Source of the DNA: JACDAN01 sp035711385
Lineage (GTDB): Bacteria > Actinomycetota > Thermoleophilia > Gaiellales > Gaiellaceae
Length of the DNA stretch: 51,074 nt
Reading direction: 5' to 3'
Assembly: GCA_035711385.1 (NCBI GenBank)
Contig: DASTCG010000077.1
Span: forward strand, 1 to 51,074
Shown here piece by piece: positions 25,003 through 32,808 of the stretch. The notes beneath the pieces are model-generated. The model did no database searches and was not told the DNA's origin. It saw only the letters and a list, made by a program, of their open reading frames with translations. Position 1 is the first letter of the stretch. Each line of letters begins with the position of its first letter. The position numbers and the translations under genes are program-made.

Positions 25003-25908
25003 CTAGGTTGCGACTCTCGTTCCGGCTCGCCCCTCGAGAGCGGCCTCGACGCCGTCGAGCGAGGTGATGATCGCCTCCCCGCCGTTTCGCGCCATCGCGA
25101 TCGCGGCCTCGACCTTCGGCCGCATCGAGCCCTCCGCGAGGTCGATGAGGAGCCTCTCTGCCTCGCCGGGCGTGAGCTCGCGGATCTCCTCCTCCGCGGG
25201 AGTCCCGAACCAGCGCTTCACGCCGGAGACGTCGGTGAGGATCAGGAGGCGCTGCGCGCCGAGCTCCGCAGCGAGCCGTGCCGAGGCGCGGTCCTTGTCG
25301 ATGACGGCGTCGACACCGCGAAGCTTCGTGTCTCTGCGGACCACGGGGATGCCGCCACCGCCGCAGGCCACCGGGATCGAGCCCGCCCGGAGCAACGCGC
25401 GGATCTGGGCGACCTCGACGGTCTCGAGCGGAGCGGGGGAGGGGACGACGCGGCGCCAGCCGCGCCCGAGCTCCTCGACGACCGCCCAGCCGCGATCCCG
25501 CTCGAGAACCCTCGCCTGCTCGGCGGAGTAGAACGGCCCGATCGGCTTCGTCGGACGCTCGAACGCGGGATCGTCCGCGTCGACGACGACGTGGGTGAGC
25601 AGGCAGACGACCGGGCGGCCGGCTGCGGGGCCGAGCTCCGTCTCGATCATCGAGCCGATCTCGGCCTGGGTTTGCGCGACGGCGAGATAGAGCGGCAACG
25701 CCGGCACCTCCTCGGCGGAGCGCTCCTGGCGGATGAGCTCGTTCCCGACCTGCGGCCCGTTCCCGTGCGTGATCACCACCTCGCCCTCGGCGAGGACCGG
25801 GCCGAGCGCCCGCGCGGTCTCGCGCAGCCGCGCCGTCTGCTCGGTCGCCGTTCCCTTGTCGCCCGCGCGGATCAGGGCGTTGCCGCCCAGCGCGACGACG
25901 GTGGTCAC
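25003..25908 (-). CDS. arcC: Carbamate kinase
   Basis: 301 residues. Amino-acid-kinase family signatures: VVALGGNAL at the N-terminus, ITHGNGPQVGNEL, CGGGGIPVV and DKDRASARLAAELGA, all as in ArcC. It makes ATP and carbamate from carbamoyl phosphate and ADP, or runs in reverse. GTG 25908 overlaps the stop of the COG2403 gene by 4 nt (GTGA). No arginine deiminase gene is present; an ornithine carbamoyltransferase lies 7 kb away in another operon. The source of carbamoyl phosphate is therefore open, and purine or pyrimidine breakdown is one option. Confidence 0.92.
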   Translation of the reverse strand: MTTVVALGGNALIRAGDKGTATEQTARLRETARALGPVLAEGEVVITHGNGPQVGNELIRQERSAEEVPALPLYLAVAQTQAEIGSMIETELGPAAGRPVVCLLTHVVVDADDPAFERPTKPIGPFYSAEQARVLERDRGWAVVEELGRGWRRVVPSPAPLETVEVAQIRALLRAGSIPVACGGGGIPVVRRDTKLRGVDAVIDKDRASARLAAELGAQRLLILTDVSGVKRWFGTPAEEEIRELTPGEAERLLIDLAEGSMRPKVEAAIAMARNGGEAIITSLDGVEAALEGRAGTRVAT

Positions 25909-27245
25909 GCCAGGGCGGCTTCGGTTCCGGTCAGGCCCCGCTCGGCGAGCAGGCCGGCCAACGTCGGCTCGCCGATCTCCTCCAGGCGGTAGGTGACGCG
26001 CAGCGCCGGCTTGTCGAAGTCGACGACGCGCCGGAGGTCGATCGGCGTGCCGATCAGGACGAGATCGGCGTCCGAGCGGGCGATGGTCTCCCGCAGCTCG
26101 TCCATCTGCGTGCGGCTGTAGCCCATCGCCGGGAGCAGCTCGGTGACGTTCGGGTACTCCTCGAGCGTCTTCGCGATCGACCCGACGGCGAACGGACGCG
26201 GATCGACGAGCTGGGCGGCGCCGTACGCCTTCGCGGCGAGCACCGCCGCGCCGTACGTCATCTCGCCGTGCGTCAGCGTGGGCCCGTCCTCGACTGCAAG
26301 GACGCGCTTGCCCTCGATCGACGGGCCGTCCTCGACCTCGAACGGCGATGCCGCCCGCACGATCGTGGCGCCGGGGTTCACGGACTCGATCGACGCGACG
26401 ACCCTGGCGATGCCCTCGGGCGGCGCGGTGTCGACCTTGTTCACGACGCACACGTCCGCCATCCGCAGGTTCGTCTCGCCAGGGTGGTAGCGGAGCTCGT
26501 GGCCGGCGCGATGCGGGTCGACGACGACGACGTGCAGGTTCGGCTTGACAAACGGCGTGTCGTTGTTGCCGCCGTCCCAGAGGATCACGTCCGCCTCCTG
26601 CTCGGCCTGGTCGAGGATCGCGGCGTAGTCGATGCCGGCGAAGACGATGTTGCCCTCCGCGATGTGCGGCTCGTATTCCTCGCGCTCCTCGATCGTGGCG
26701 TCGGCCGCGTCGAGATCGCTGTAGTCGGCGAACCGCTGGACCCGCTGCTTCGCCAGGTCGCCGTAGGGCATCGGGTGCCGCAGGACGGCGACGCGCTTGC
26801 CGGCGTCGCGGAGGAGCTTCGCGATGTGCCGGGTCGTCTGGCTCTTCCCCGATCCCGTACGCACGGCACAGACGGCGACGGAGGGCTTCGACGAGGTCAG
26901 CATCGTCCGCTGCGGCGAGAGGAGCACGAACGCGGCGCCCGCGGCCAGGACGCGAGAGCCGACGTGCATCACGTGCTCGTGCGTGACGTCCGAGTAGGAG
27001 AACACGACCTCGTCGACGTCGTGCTCGCGCACGAGCTCCTCGAGCTGCGCCTCCGGATAGATCGGGATCCCGGCCGGGTACAGGTGGCCGGCCAGCTCCT
27101 GCGGATAGCGGCGGCCGTCGATGTTCGGGATCTGGGTCGCTGTGAACGCGACCACCTCGTACTCCTCCTGGCCCCGGTAGACGAGATTGAAGTTGTGGAA
27201 GTCGCGGCCGGCGGCGCCCGCGATCACGACGCGTCTACGGTCCAT
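25905..27245 (-). CDS. COG2403-type GTPase-like protein (cyclic 2,3-diphosphoglycerate synthetase-like)
   Basis: 446 residues from ATG 27245. An N-terminal Rossmann-like part (RRVVIAGAAGRDFHNFN) is followed by a P-loop near residue 126 (VRTGSGKSQTTR), a Walker-B-like DVILWDGGNNDTPF, and the NKVD GTP-type motif. This matches the COG2403 family, whose archaeal members are linked to cyclic 2,3-diphosphoglycerate synthesis; the role in bacteria is unknown to me. It is translationally coupled to carbamate kinase. A 19-bp palindrome surrounds its -10 box (TAGGCT, 6 nt before the ATG), so it is probably leaderless and repressed by a DNA-binding regulator. Confidence 0.82.
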   Translation of the reverse strand: MDRRRVVIAGAAGRDFHNFNLVYRGQEEYEVVAFTATQIPNIDGRRYPQELAGHLYPAGIPIYPEAQLEELVREHDVDEVVFSYSDVTHEHVMHVGSRVLAAGAAFVLLSPQRTMLTSSKPSVAVCAVRTGSGKSQTTRHIAKLLRDAGKRVAVLRHPMPYGDLAKQRVQRFADYSDLDAADATIEEREEYEPHIAEGNIVFAGIDYAAILDQAEQEADVILWDGGNNDTPFVKPNLHVVVVDPHRAGHELRYHPGETNLRMADVCVVNKVDTAPPEGIARVVASIESVNPGATIVRAASPFEVEDGPSIEGKRVLAVEDGPTLTHGEMTYGAAVLAAKAYGAAQLVDPRPFAVGSIAKTLEEYPNVTELLPAMGYSRTQMDELRETIARSDADLVLIGTPIDLRRVVDFDKPALRVTYRLEEIGEPTLAGLLAERGLTGTEAALA

Positions 27246-27262
27246 GAATAAAGCCTATTCAT
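27244..27262. promoter_or_regulatory. 19-bp operator palindrome over the COG2403-arcC start
   Basis: ATGAATA-N5-TATTCAT is a perfect 7-bp-arm inverted repeat. On the - strand the -10 box TAGGCT (27257 to 27252) lies inside it, and the ATG start codon (27245-27243) overlaps its end. The layout fits a repressor of the Fur or similar dimeric type. It also lies just upstream of the ferritin -35 region. Confidence 0.6.
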
Positions 27263-27285
27263 TTTCCAGGACGACACCCGGTCAG

Positions 27286-27291
27286 TAGAGT
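27286..27291 (+). promoter_or_regulatory. -10 box of the ferritin gene (leaderless)
   Basis: TAGAGT on the + strand, 6 nt before GTG 27298. No ribosome site lies before the GTG, in agreement with a leaderless mRNA. Confidence 0.5.
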
Positions 27292-27297
27292 CGGGTC

Positions 27298-27825
27298 GTG
27301 GCCCGGTTCGTCGACGCGCTCAACGAGCAGATCGCCTACGAATTCGCCGCCTCGCAGCAGTACGTGGCGATCGCCGTCCACTACGACGCCGAGTCGCTGC
27401 CGCAGCTCGCGGCCCACTTCTACCGCCAGGCCGTCGAGGAGCGGAACCACGCGATGATGATGGTGCAGTTCCTTCTCGACGCCGACGAGCGGGTACGGAT
27501 CCCGGGCGTCGAGACGCCCCAGACCGACTTCGCCGAGGCCCGAGCGCCGGTCGCGCTCGCGCTGGAGCAGGAGAGGCGCGTCACGGACCAGATCGTGAAG
27601 CTCGTGGAGCTCGCCCGCGAGGAGGGCAACCTCGTCGGCGAGCAGTTCCTGCACTGGTTCCTCCAGGAGCAGCGGGAGGAGGTCTCCTCCATGTCGCACC
27701 TGATCGCGACCGTGGAGCGGGCGGGCGACAACCTGCTGCTCGTCGAGGAGATCCTGGCGCGGACGGGCGCCGAGGCGAGCCCCCTCGAGGCGGGGGCCCC
27801 TCCCGCCGCCGGCGGAGCGCTCTAG
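27298..27825 (+). CDS. Bacterial non-haem ferritin
   Basis: 175 residues; the four-helix ferritin fold with ferroxidase ligands: Glu in LNEQIAYEFAASQQY (helix A), E and H in EERNHAMMM (helix B), Glu near LALEQERRVTDQI (helix C), and EQFLHWFLQEQREEV (helix D). It stores iron as a mineral in a 24-subunit shell and protects from oxidative damage. The tail is Ala/Pro/Gly-rich. It diverges from the COG2403-arcC operon, with the 19-bp palindrome between. The stop overlaps the converging cyclase gene by 4 nt. Confidence 0.93.
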   Translation: MARFVDALNEQIAYEFAASQQYVAIAVHYDAESLPQLAAHFYRQAVEERNHAMMMVQFLLDADERVRIPGVETPQTDFAEARAPVALALEQERRVTDQIVKLVELAREEGNLVGEQFLHWFLQEQREEVSSMSHLIATVERAGDNLLLVEEILARTGAEASPLEAGAPPAAGGAL

Positions 27826-29177
27826 CCCGGCGTCCTGAGCGCGTAGAGCGTCCACTCGCCGGGGACGCCCTTCAGCTCCCGCAGCCCCCGGTCCTCGAAC
27901 TCGAGGCCGGACCCCGACACGAGGTCCTTGACGGTCCTCGAGACCAGCACCTCGCCTGCCTGCGCCTCGGCGGCGACGCGGGCGCCGATGTGGACGGCGA
28001 TCCCGCGGATCCTGTCGTCGAGCTGCTCGCACTCCCCGGTGTGGAGCCCGGCCCGGACCTCGAGGCCGAGCTCGCGGACGGCCTCGCGAATCGCAGAGGC
28101 GCACCGAATCGCGCGCGCCGGGCCGTCGAAGGTCGCGAAGAAGCCGTCGCCGGTGGTCTCGATCTCCTGCCCGCGGTAACGCGCGAGCTGGCGGCGAACG
28201 AGCGCGTCGTGCTTCTCCAGGAGATCGCGCCATTGCGCGTCGCCGAGCTCCGCCGCCCTGGAGGTGGAGCCGACGAGATCCGTGAAGAGCACGGTGGCGA
28301 GAACCCGGTCCGAGACCTCGTCCTCCCACACCCGCTCCCGCGCCACCTCGCCGAGGAACTCCCGCGTTGCCTGCACGAGCTCTCCCTCGTCTCCGGTGAA
28401 GGGCGAATGGTCTTCGCCCGGAAGCTCGAGGAACCGGGCACCGGGGATCCGCCCGGCGAGGTCACGACCCGCCTCCGCGTCGACCACACGGTCGCCCGCG
28501 CGATGGGCGACGAGGGTCGGCACGTGGATGGCGGGCAGGACGTCTCGGACGTCGAGGTCCATGTTCATCCGCTGGTAGGCACCGAACGCGCCAGGGCTCG
28601 CGCTCTGCCGAAGATACGCCGCCCACTCGGCCGCGACGTGGGCGTCGAGGCTCGGGGAGTACCGCCGCATGATCTCGAGACCGTGCTCCTCGGAGCCCCA
28701 CCGGCGCTCCTCCTCTGTGAGCGACCTGAGGTACTCGCCGTCGGTCGGCCCCCACGGGTGATCCGGCGCCCAGAGCGTGCGCGCCGCCGTGCCGGTGAGC
28801 ACCAACGCCGCCGTCCGCTCGGGGTACGTCGCCGCGAAGACGACGCTCATCATCCCGCCGGTGTCCACGCCGAAGATCGCCGCCCGCTCGGAGCGAGCGT
28901 CGTCCATCACCGCACGCAAGTCGTCCATCCGCGTCTCGAGCGACGCGTTCTCCCCGACCCGGTCGGACATGCCCGTCCCGCGCTTGTCGAACTGGATGAC
29001 GCGCGCGAAGCCGGCGAGCGCTCTCAGAAACCGGGCACGGCCGGGCAGCGACCACCCGAGCTCGATGTTCGAGACGAAGCCCGGGGCAAACACGAGGTCG
29101 AGCGGGCCGTCGCCGAAGACCTGATAGGCGATGGCGACGTCGCCGCTCCTCGCATAGCGGATCTCCGGGACGTCCAC
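27822..29177 (-). CDS. Alpha/beta hydrolase fused to class III adenylate/guanylate cyclase
   Basis: 451 residues. The N-terminal half (1-275) is an alpha/beta hydrolase (VIQFDKRGTGMSD, nucleophile elbow FGVDTGGMMS, late HRAGDRVV and GEDHSPF). The C-terminal half (285-451) is a class III nucleotide cyclase with the metal-binding FTDLVGST (near 295) and TTGDGFFATF (near 340). Such fusions occur in actinobacteria and are thought to make a cyclic nucleotide in response to a ligand of the hydrolase domain. The elbow residue is Asp rather than the usual Ser, so hydrolase activity may be lost or changed. Start GTG 29177; no clear ribosome site. Confidence 0.88.
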   Translation of the reverse strand: MDVPEIRYARSGDVAIAYQVFGDGPLDLVFAPGFVSNIELGWSLPGRARFLRALAGFARVIQFDKRGTGMSDRVGENASLETRMDDLRAVMDDARSERAAIFGVDTGGMMSVVFAATYPERTAALVLTGTAARTLWAPDHPWGPTDGEYLRSLTEEERRWGSEEHGLEIMRRYSPSLDAHVAAEWAAYLRQSASPGAFGAYQRMNMDLDVRDVLPAIHVPTLVAHRAGDRVVDAEAGRDLAGRIPGARFLELPGEDHSPFTGDEGELVQATREFLGEVARERVWEDEVSDRVLATVLFTDLVGSTSRAAELGDAQWRDLLEKHDALVRRQLARYRGQEIETTGDGFFATFDGPARAIRCASAIREAVRELGLEVRAGLHTGECEQLDDRIRGIAVHIGARVAAEAQAGEVLVSRTVKDLVSGSGLEFEDRGLRELKGVPGEWTLYALRTPG

Positions 29178-29198
29178 GCCCTATTCTTTCGCGCCCGG

Positions 29199-30695
29199 CT
29201 AGCGCAGCTGCTCGCGGAGGCTCTCCGCGAAGGCCTCCATCTCGAGCTCCTCGCCGGTCACGTCGGCGAGCAGCTCGTCGGCGTTCAGCCGGTGGCCCTC
29301 CGACCAGAGCTCGCGGAGCATGCTCCCGGCGTCACGGCTCGCGAACCAGTCGTACCCGAACCGCTCGCGGAAGTGGTTGCGGAGCTGCGCCTGGAGCGCC
29401 CAGGAGCGGAGGTAGCCGGTGACGTAGAAGCTCGGGTCGATGTCGCCCAGGTAGTCGGTCGGGCTCGGCTCGATCTTCAGCGCGGTGCCGAGGATCTCGA
29501 CGTACCGGGAGGACATGGCCTTCTCGTCCAGTTCGGTCGTGGCGTGGAACTCCAGCTCGTACAGGAGCTTCCCGCAGTAGCGGCGCAGGAGGTAGAGCGA
29601 GCCGGTCGTCGCCTCGGCCGCGAACTCGTCGGGCCGCGGGAAGTCGAGCCGGCGGGAGAGCCAGCCGGGCTCGAGCAGGAAGTGCTCCATCAGCGTCGCC
29701 CAGGCCTCCGTCACGGAGACGTCGCCGAGGCGCCTGGCCTCGACCGGTAGGTCGGGATCGACGTGGGCGTAGTGCTCGGTGTGGCCGGCCTCGTGGAAGA
29801 GCGCTCGCCAGTCGTCGGCGCCGCCCATCGGCTGGATGACGAGCACGACGCGGCCCGGCACCTCGATCGGCGCACAGAATGCGCGCGGGCTCTTCTTCGG
29901 GCGCTGCTCGATGTCGAGCTCGACGTTCTCCTGCGAACGAAGATCGATCCCGAGGTCGCTCAGCGAGACCTCGAGCGCCGGGATCATCTTGCCGGCGGGG
30001 AACGCCTTGTCCCAGGCGGGGGCGCGGAAGACGCGGGCGACGTCCCAGCGCTGCGCCTCGCCGAGCCCGACGCCGACCCGAGTCCGAAACAGCTTGTCGG
30101 CCTCCTGGTCGTACAGCGCCTCGGTCGAGTCGAGGACCGCGCGGCACTGGTCGGCGAGCTCGTCGAGCTTGAACCCGAACCGCCGGTAGAGGTCGGCGTA
30201 CGCCGGCGAGCCGAGCCGCGGAACCGCGTCGCGAAGGATGGCGATGCCCTCGGCGTGAATCGGGTTGAGGTGCTCGTCGGTCAGGCGGTTGCGCGCCTCC
30301 TCCAGCCGCTGCCTCCTCGCCCGGTCCTCCTCGTTCGCAATCGTCGGCCGGATCATCCGGTAGCCGACCGTCTCGCCGTCGACGGTCGCCTCGAGCTGCG
30401 CCTCGAGGGTCGCGCTGCGCTCCGCGTGCTCGCGCGTCAGCTCGGCGAGATAGTTTTCGGACGCGAAGCGCCACAGCTCGGAGATCCCGGGGGCGCCGTC
30501 GGCCGCCTCCCCGAGGGACTGCGCCCGCTCGAGCTCGGAAAGGTCGGGGTAGGCCTCGTACAGTGGCTTGAGGTCGAGCGTCTCCTTGTGGCCGGCGTAG
30601 TGGAGGTAGTACTCCTGGTCGAGCTCGGCGATGAACCGGTCGACGCGCTCGCGGTAGGTGTCGAGCTCTGCGCTCGTGGGTGGGGCGGCTGCCAC
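29199..30695 (-). CDS. M3-like zinc metallopeptidase (oligopeptidase family)
   Basis: 498 residues, cytoplasmic, mostly alpha-helical. The zinc motif HEAGH lies in LFHEAGHTEHYAHVD (near residue 353), with the third ligand Glu in VTEAWATLMEHFLL. The long helical N-terminal lid (REHAERSATLEAQLEATVDG) and the C-terminal half fit gluzincin peptidases related to M3. It probably breaks down short peptides. GTG 30695 lies 6 nt after a TATCCT -10 box that overlaps the -10 box of the divergent yjbQ gene, so both genes are probably leaderless. No signal peptide is seen. Confidence 0.82.
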   Translation of the reverse strand: MAAAPPTSAELDTYRERVDRFIAELDQEYYLHYAGHKETLDLKPLYEAYPDLSELERAQSLGEAADGAPGISELWRFASENYLAELTREHAERSATLEAQLEATVDGETVGYRMIRPTIANEEDRARRQRLEEARNRLTDEHLNPIHAEGIAILRDAVPRLGSPAYADLYRRFGFKLDELADQCRAVLDSTEALYDQEADKLFRTRVGVGLGEAQRWDVARVFRAPAWDKAFPAGKMIPALEVSLSDLGIDLRSQENVELDIEQRPKKSPRAFCAPIEVPGRVVLVIQPMGGADDWRALFHEAGHTEHYAHVDPDLPVEARRLGDVSVTEAWATLMEHFLLEPGWLSRRLDFPRPDEFAAEATTGSLYLLRRYCGKLLYELEFHATTELDEKAMSSRYVEILGTALKIEPSPTDYLGDIDPSFYVTGYLRSWALQAQLRNHFRERFGYDWFASRDAGSMLRELWSEGHRLNADELLADVTGEELEMEAFAESLREQLR

Positions 30696-30700
30696 GGCCG

Positions 30701-30707
30701 TAGGATA
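30701..30707. promoter_or_regulatory. Shared symmetric -10 box of two divergent leaderless genes
   Basis: The heptamer TAGGATA reads TAGGAT on the + strand (30701-30706), 6 nt before GTG 30713, and TATCCT on the - strand (30707-30702), 6 nt before GTG 30695. The two start codons are only 17 bp apart. Each -35 region must lie inside the other gene. Confidence 0.65.
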
Positions 30708-30712
30708 GAGGC

Positions 30713-31105
30713 GTGCGCCAGATCACCGTCCGCACGGAGCGGCGCACGCAGCTGCTCGACATCACACGCGAGGTCCAGGCGGAGCTCGACGGCAGCGACG
30801 CCGTCGCCGCGCTGATCTTCGTTCCGCACACGACCGCGGGTGTCACGATCAACGAGCACGCCGACCCGGCGGTCGCCCGCGACTTCGAGCGCGCCATCGA
30901 GCGGATGGTCGGCGACGAGTGGGGGTGGGAGCATGTCGAGGCCGGCGAGGAGAACGCGCCCTCGCACATCCGCGCCTCGCTGATGAGCCCCCAGGTCGTC
31001 GTGCCGGTCGAGGACGGCCGGCTCGCGCTCGGGACCTGGCAGGGCATCTTCTTTTGCGAGTTCGACGGCCCCCGCCAGCGTAGGGTGCTGATCACGCCGC
31101 TCTAG
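30713..31105 (+). CDS. YjbQ family protein (UPF0047)
   Basis: 130 residues, the full length of the family. Conserved blocks are FVPHTTAGVTINEHADPAV (residues 40-58), a late SPQVVVPVEDGRLALGTWQG and the final FCEFDGPRQRRVLI. YjbQ proteins have weak thiamine-phosphate-synthase activity in tests, but their natural role is not settled; thiamine or another phosphorylated cofactor has been proposed. The GTG lies 6 nt after the shared -10 box, and there is no ribosome site. It diverges from the M3-like peptidase gene and is followed by a structured spacer and an ABC transporter. Confidence 0.88.
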   Translation: MRQITVRTERRTQLLDITREVQAELDGSDAVAALIFVPHTTAGVTINEHADPAVARDFERAIERMVGDEWGWEHVEAGEENAPSHIRASLMSPQVVVPVEDGRLALGTWQGIFFCEFDGPRQRRVLITPL

Positions 31106-31110
31106 TGCCT

Positions 31111-31161
31111 CGCCCGGTCATGTCATCCGTGCCCCGCGGAACGCGGCAACAGCACCGGGCG
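31111..31161 (+). other. Structured spacer between yjbQ and the ABC transporter genes
   Basis: CGCCCGGT (31111-31118) can pair with ACCGGGCG (31154-31161), and inside CCGCG-GAA-CGCGG (31134-31146) forms a second stem. It ends 8 nt before GTG 31170. It may be a terminator or an RNA leader; no known riboswitch was recognised. Confidence 0.35.
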
Positions 31162-31169
31162 ACGCTCTT

Positions 31170-32060
31170 GTGATCGAGGTCGAGAGCCTCAGCAAGCGCT
31201 TCGGGAAGACGGTCGCCGTCGACGACCTGAGCTTTCGCGTCGAGCCGGCGCGAGTCACAGGCTTCCTCGGCCCGAACGGCGCCGGGAAGACGACGACGCT
31301 CAAGCTCATCCTCGGTCTCGCTCGCCCGACGTCGGGCCGGGCGACGGTTGCGGGTCGGCTCTACCGCGACCTGGACGCGCCGGTCCGGCAGGTCGGCGCA
31401 GTGCTGGAGACCTCCAGCTACCACCCCGGGCGCTCGGGAAGAAACCACCTACGCGTGCTCGCCTCGGCGAGCGGGATTCCGCGCTCCCGCGTCGAGGAGG
31501 TGCTGGAGCTCGTGGCGATGAGGGACGCCGCGAAGCGGCGCCTGAAGGGCTATTCGTTGGGCATGCGCCAGCGTCTCGGGCTGGCTGCGGCGCTGCTGGG
31601 CGATCCGGAGGTGCTCGTCCTCGACGAGCCGGCGAACGGCCTCGACCCGGCCGGGATCCGGTGGCTACGCGATCTGCTTCGTTCACTCGCGCAGAGGGGA
31701 CGGACCGTGCTCGTCTCGAGCCACCTGCTGGCGGAGATGGAGCAGATCGCGGACGACGTGATCGTCATCCACCGCGGGAAGTTCGTCGCGCAGGCCTCGA
31801 TCGCCGAGCTCGCGTCCCGAGCAGCGACCAGCGTTCGCGTGCGGAGCCCCCAGGCGAACCGGCTCCACGAGCTCCTGACGGCAGACGGCATTCGGGTCGA
31901 GACCCTCGACGGGAGCACCCTCGCCGTCCGCGAGGCCACCTCGGAGCGCGTGGGCGAGATCGCGGCGGCGAACGGCGTCGTTCTCCACGAGCTGACGCCG
32001 GAGACGGCGACCCTCGAGGAAACCTTCCTGGAGCTCACCGGCGGGGAGACGGTGGCGTGA
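31170..32060 (+). CDS. ABC transporter ATP-binding protein
   Basis: 296 residues. Walker A GPNGAGKTTT (near residue 36), signature YSLGMRQRLGLAAALL, Walker B VLVLDEPANGLDP, and the H-loop SSHLLAEM are intact. The extra C-terminal 80 residues and the partner with few helices match the CcmA/BcrA type of drug or lipid exporters. It drives the permease encoded next, whose GTG start overlaps its stop (GTGA). The GTG start has no strong ribosome site; a structured RNA segment lies immediately upstream. The substrate is unknown. Confidence 0.92.
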   Translation: MIEVESLSKRFGKTVAVDDLSFRVEPARVTGFLGPNGAGKTTTLKLILGLARPTSGRATVAGRLYRDLDAPVRQVGAVLETSSYHPGRSGRNHLRVLASASGIPRSRVEEVLELVAMRDAAKRRLKGYSLGMRQRLGLAAALLGDPEVLVLDEPANGLDPAGIRWLRDLLRSLAQRGRTVLVSSHLLAEMEQIADDVIVIHRGKFVAQASIAELASRAATSVRVRSPQANRLHELLTADGIRVETLDGSTLAVREATSERVGEIAAANGVVLHELTPETATLEETFLELTGGETVA

Positions 32061-32788
32061 GGCTCGTCTACGCGGAGCTGCTGAAGATCCGGACGGCTCC
32101 CCGGACCACCCTCGTGCTCGTGCTTGGCCTCGTCGCGCTCTCCGTGCTCGGATCGGGGTCGACTGCCTCCGGTCAGGACGGCTCCGACGAGGCGCTGCTC
32201 TGGGATGCGCTGTCCGTCGGAACGACGGCGACACTCTTCGCGCTCATCCTCGGGATCCTCGTCGTGACCTGGGAGTACCGACACGGCACGATCACCCAGA
32301 CGTATCTCGTCACGCCTCGCCGGGAGCGAGTGCTGGCGGCGAAGTACGGGATGTCGGCCACGCTCGGCGTGGCCCTGACGGCGATCTCGCTTGTCGCGGC
32401 GCTCGTGACGGCGTCGTTCCTGATCTCGATCGATCTCACCGGGGGACAGTGGGAGATGATGGGGAGGATCGCGCTCGCCGGGGCTCTGTGGGCCGTTCTG
32501 GGCGCCGGTCTCGGCGGGCTGCTCCAGTCGCAGGTCGGCGCCATCGTCGCGGTGTTCGTCTGGTTTCTCATCGCCGAACCGCTGATCAGCGTCCGGTACG
32601 ACCACTTCGCGAACTACCTGCCCGGAGGGTCGCTCGACGCGCTGACCCGGCGCGGTGAGCCCGTGAGCTTCGGAGAGGCCGACCAGGGCTACTCCTACGG
32701 GATCTGGACGGCCGGGATCATTGCCGGCGCCTATGCCGTCGGCGTCGCCGCGCTCGGGACGATTTCGGCGATCTGGCGCGACGTCTAG
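32057..32788 (+). CDS. ABC transporter permease (ABC-2 type)
   Basis: 243 residues with about six membrane helices. The start VRLVYAELLKIRTAPRTTLVL with the E-x2-K-x2-T pattern and the cytoplasmic loop WEYRHGTITQTYLVTPRRERVLAAKYG (the usual ExxxGTxxxxLxxPxxRxxxxxxK block) are typical of bacitracin- or lantibiotic-type ABC-2 permeases. With the ATPase it forms an exporter or a membrane-stress pump. GTG 32057 overlaps the ATPase stop. The stop is 20 nt before the next gene, which has its own -10 box. Confidence 0.87.
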   Translation: MRLVYAELLKIRTAPRTTLVLVLGLVALSVLGSGSTASGQDGSDEALLWDALSVGTTATLFALILGILVVTWEYRHGTITQTYLVTPRRERVLAAKYGMSATLGVALTAISLVAALVTASFLISIDLTGGQWEMMGRIALAGALWAVLGAGLGGLLQSQVGAIVAVFVWFLIAEPLISVRYDHFANYLPGGSLDALTRRGEPVSFGEADQGYSYGIWTAGIIAGAYAVGVAALGTISAIWRDV

Positions 32789-32796
32789 GGCCCGGC

Positions 32797-32802
32797 TAGC
32801 CT
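32797..32802 (+). promoter_or_regulatory. -10 box of the rRNA methyltransferase gene (leaderless)
   Basis: TAGCCT, 6 nt before GTG 32809, in the 20-nt gap after the permease gene. Confidence 0.5.
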
Positions 32803-32808
32803 GCCCGA

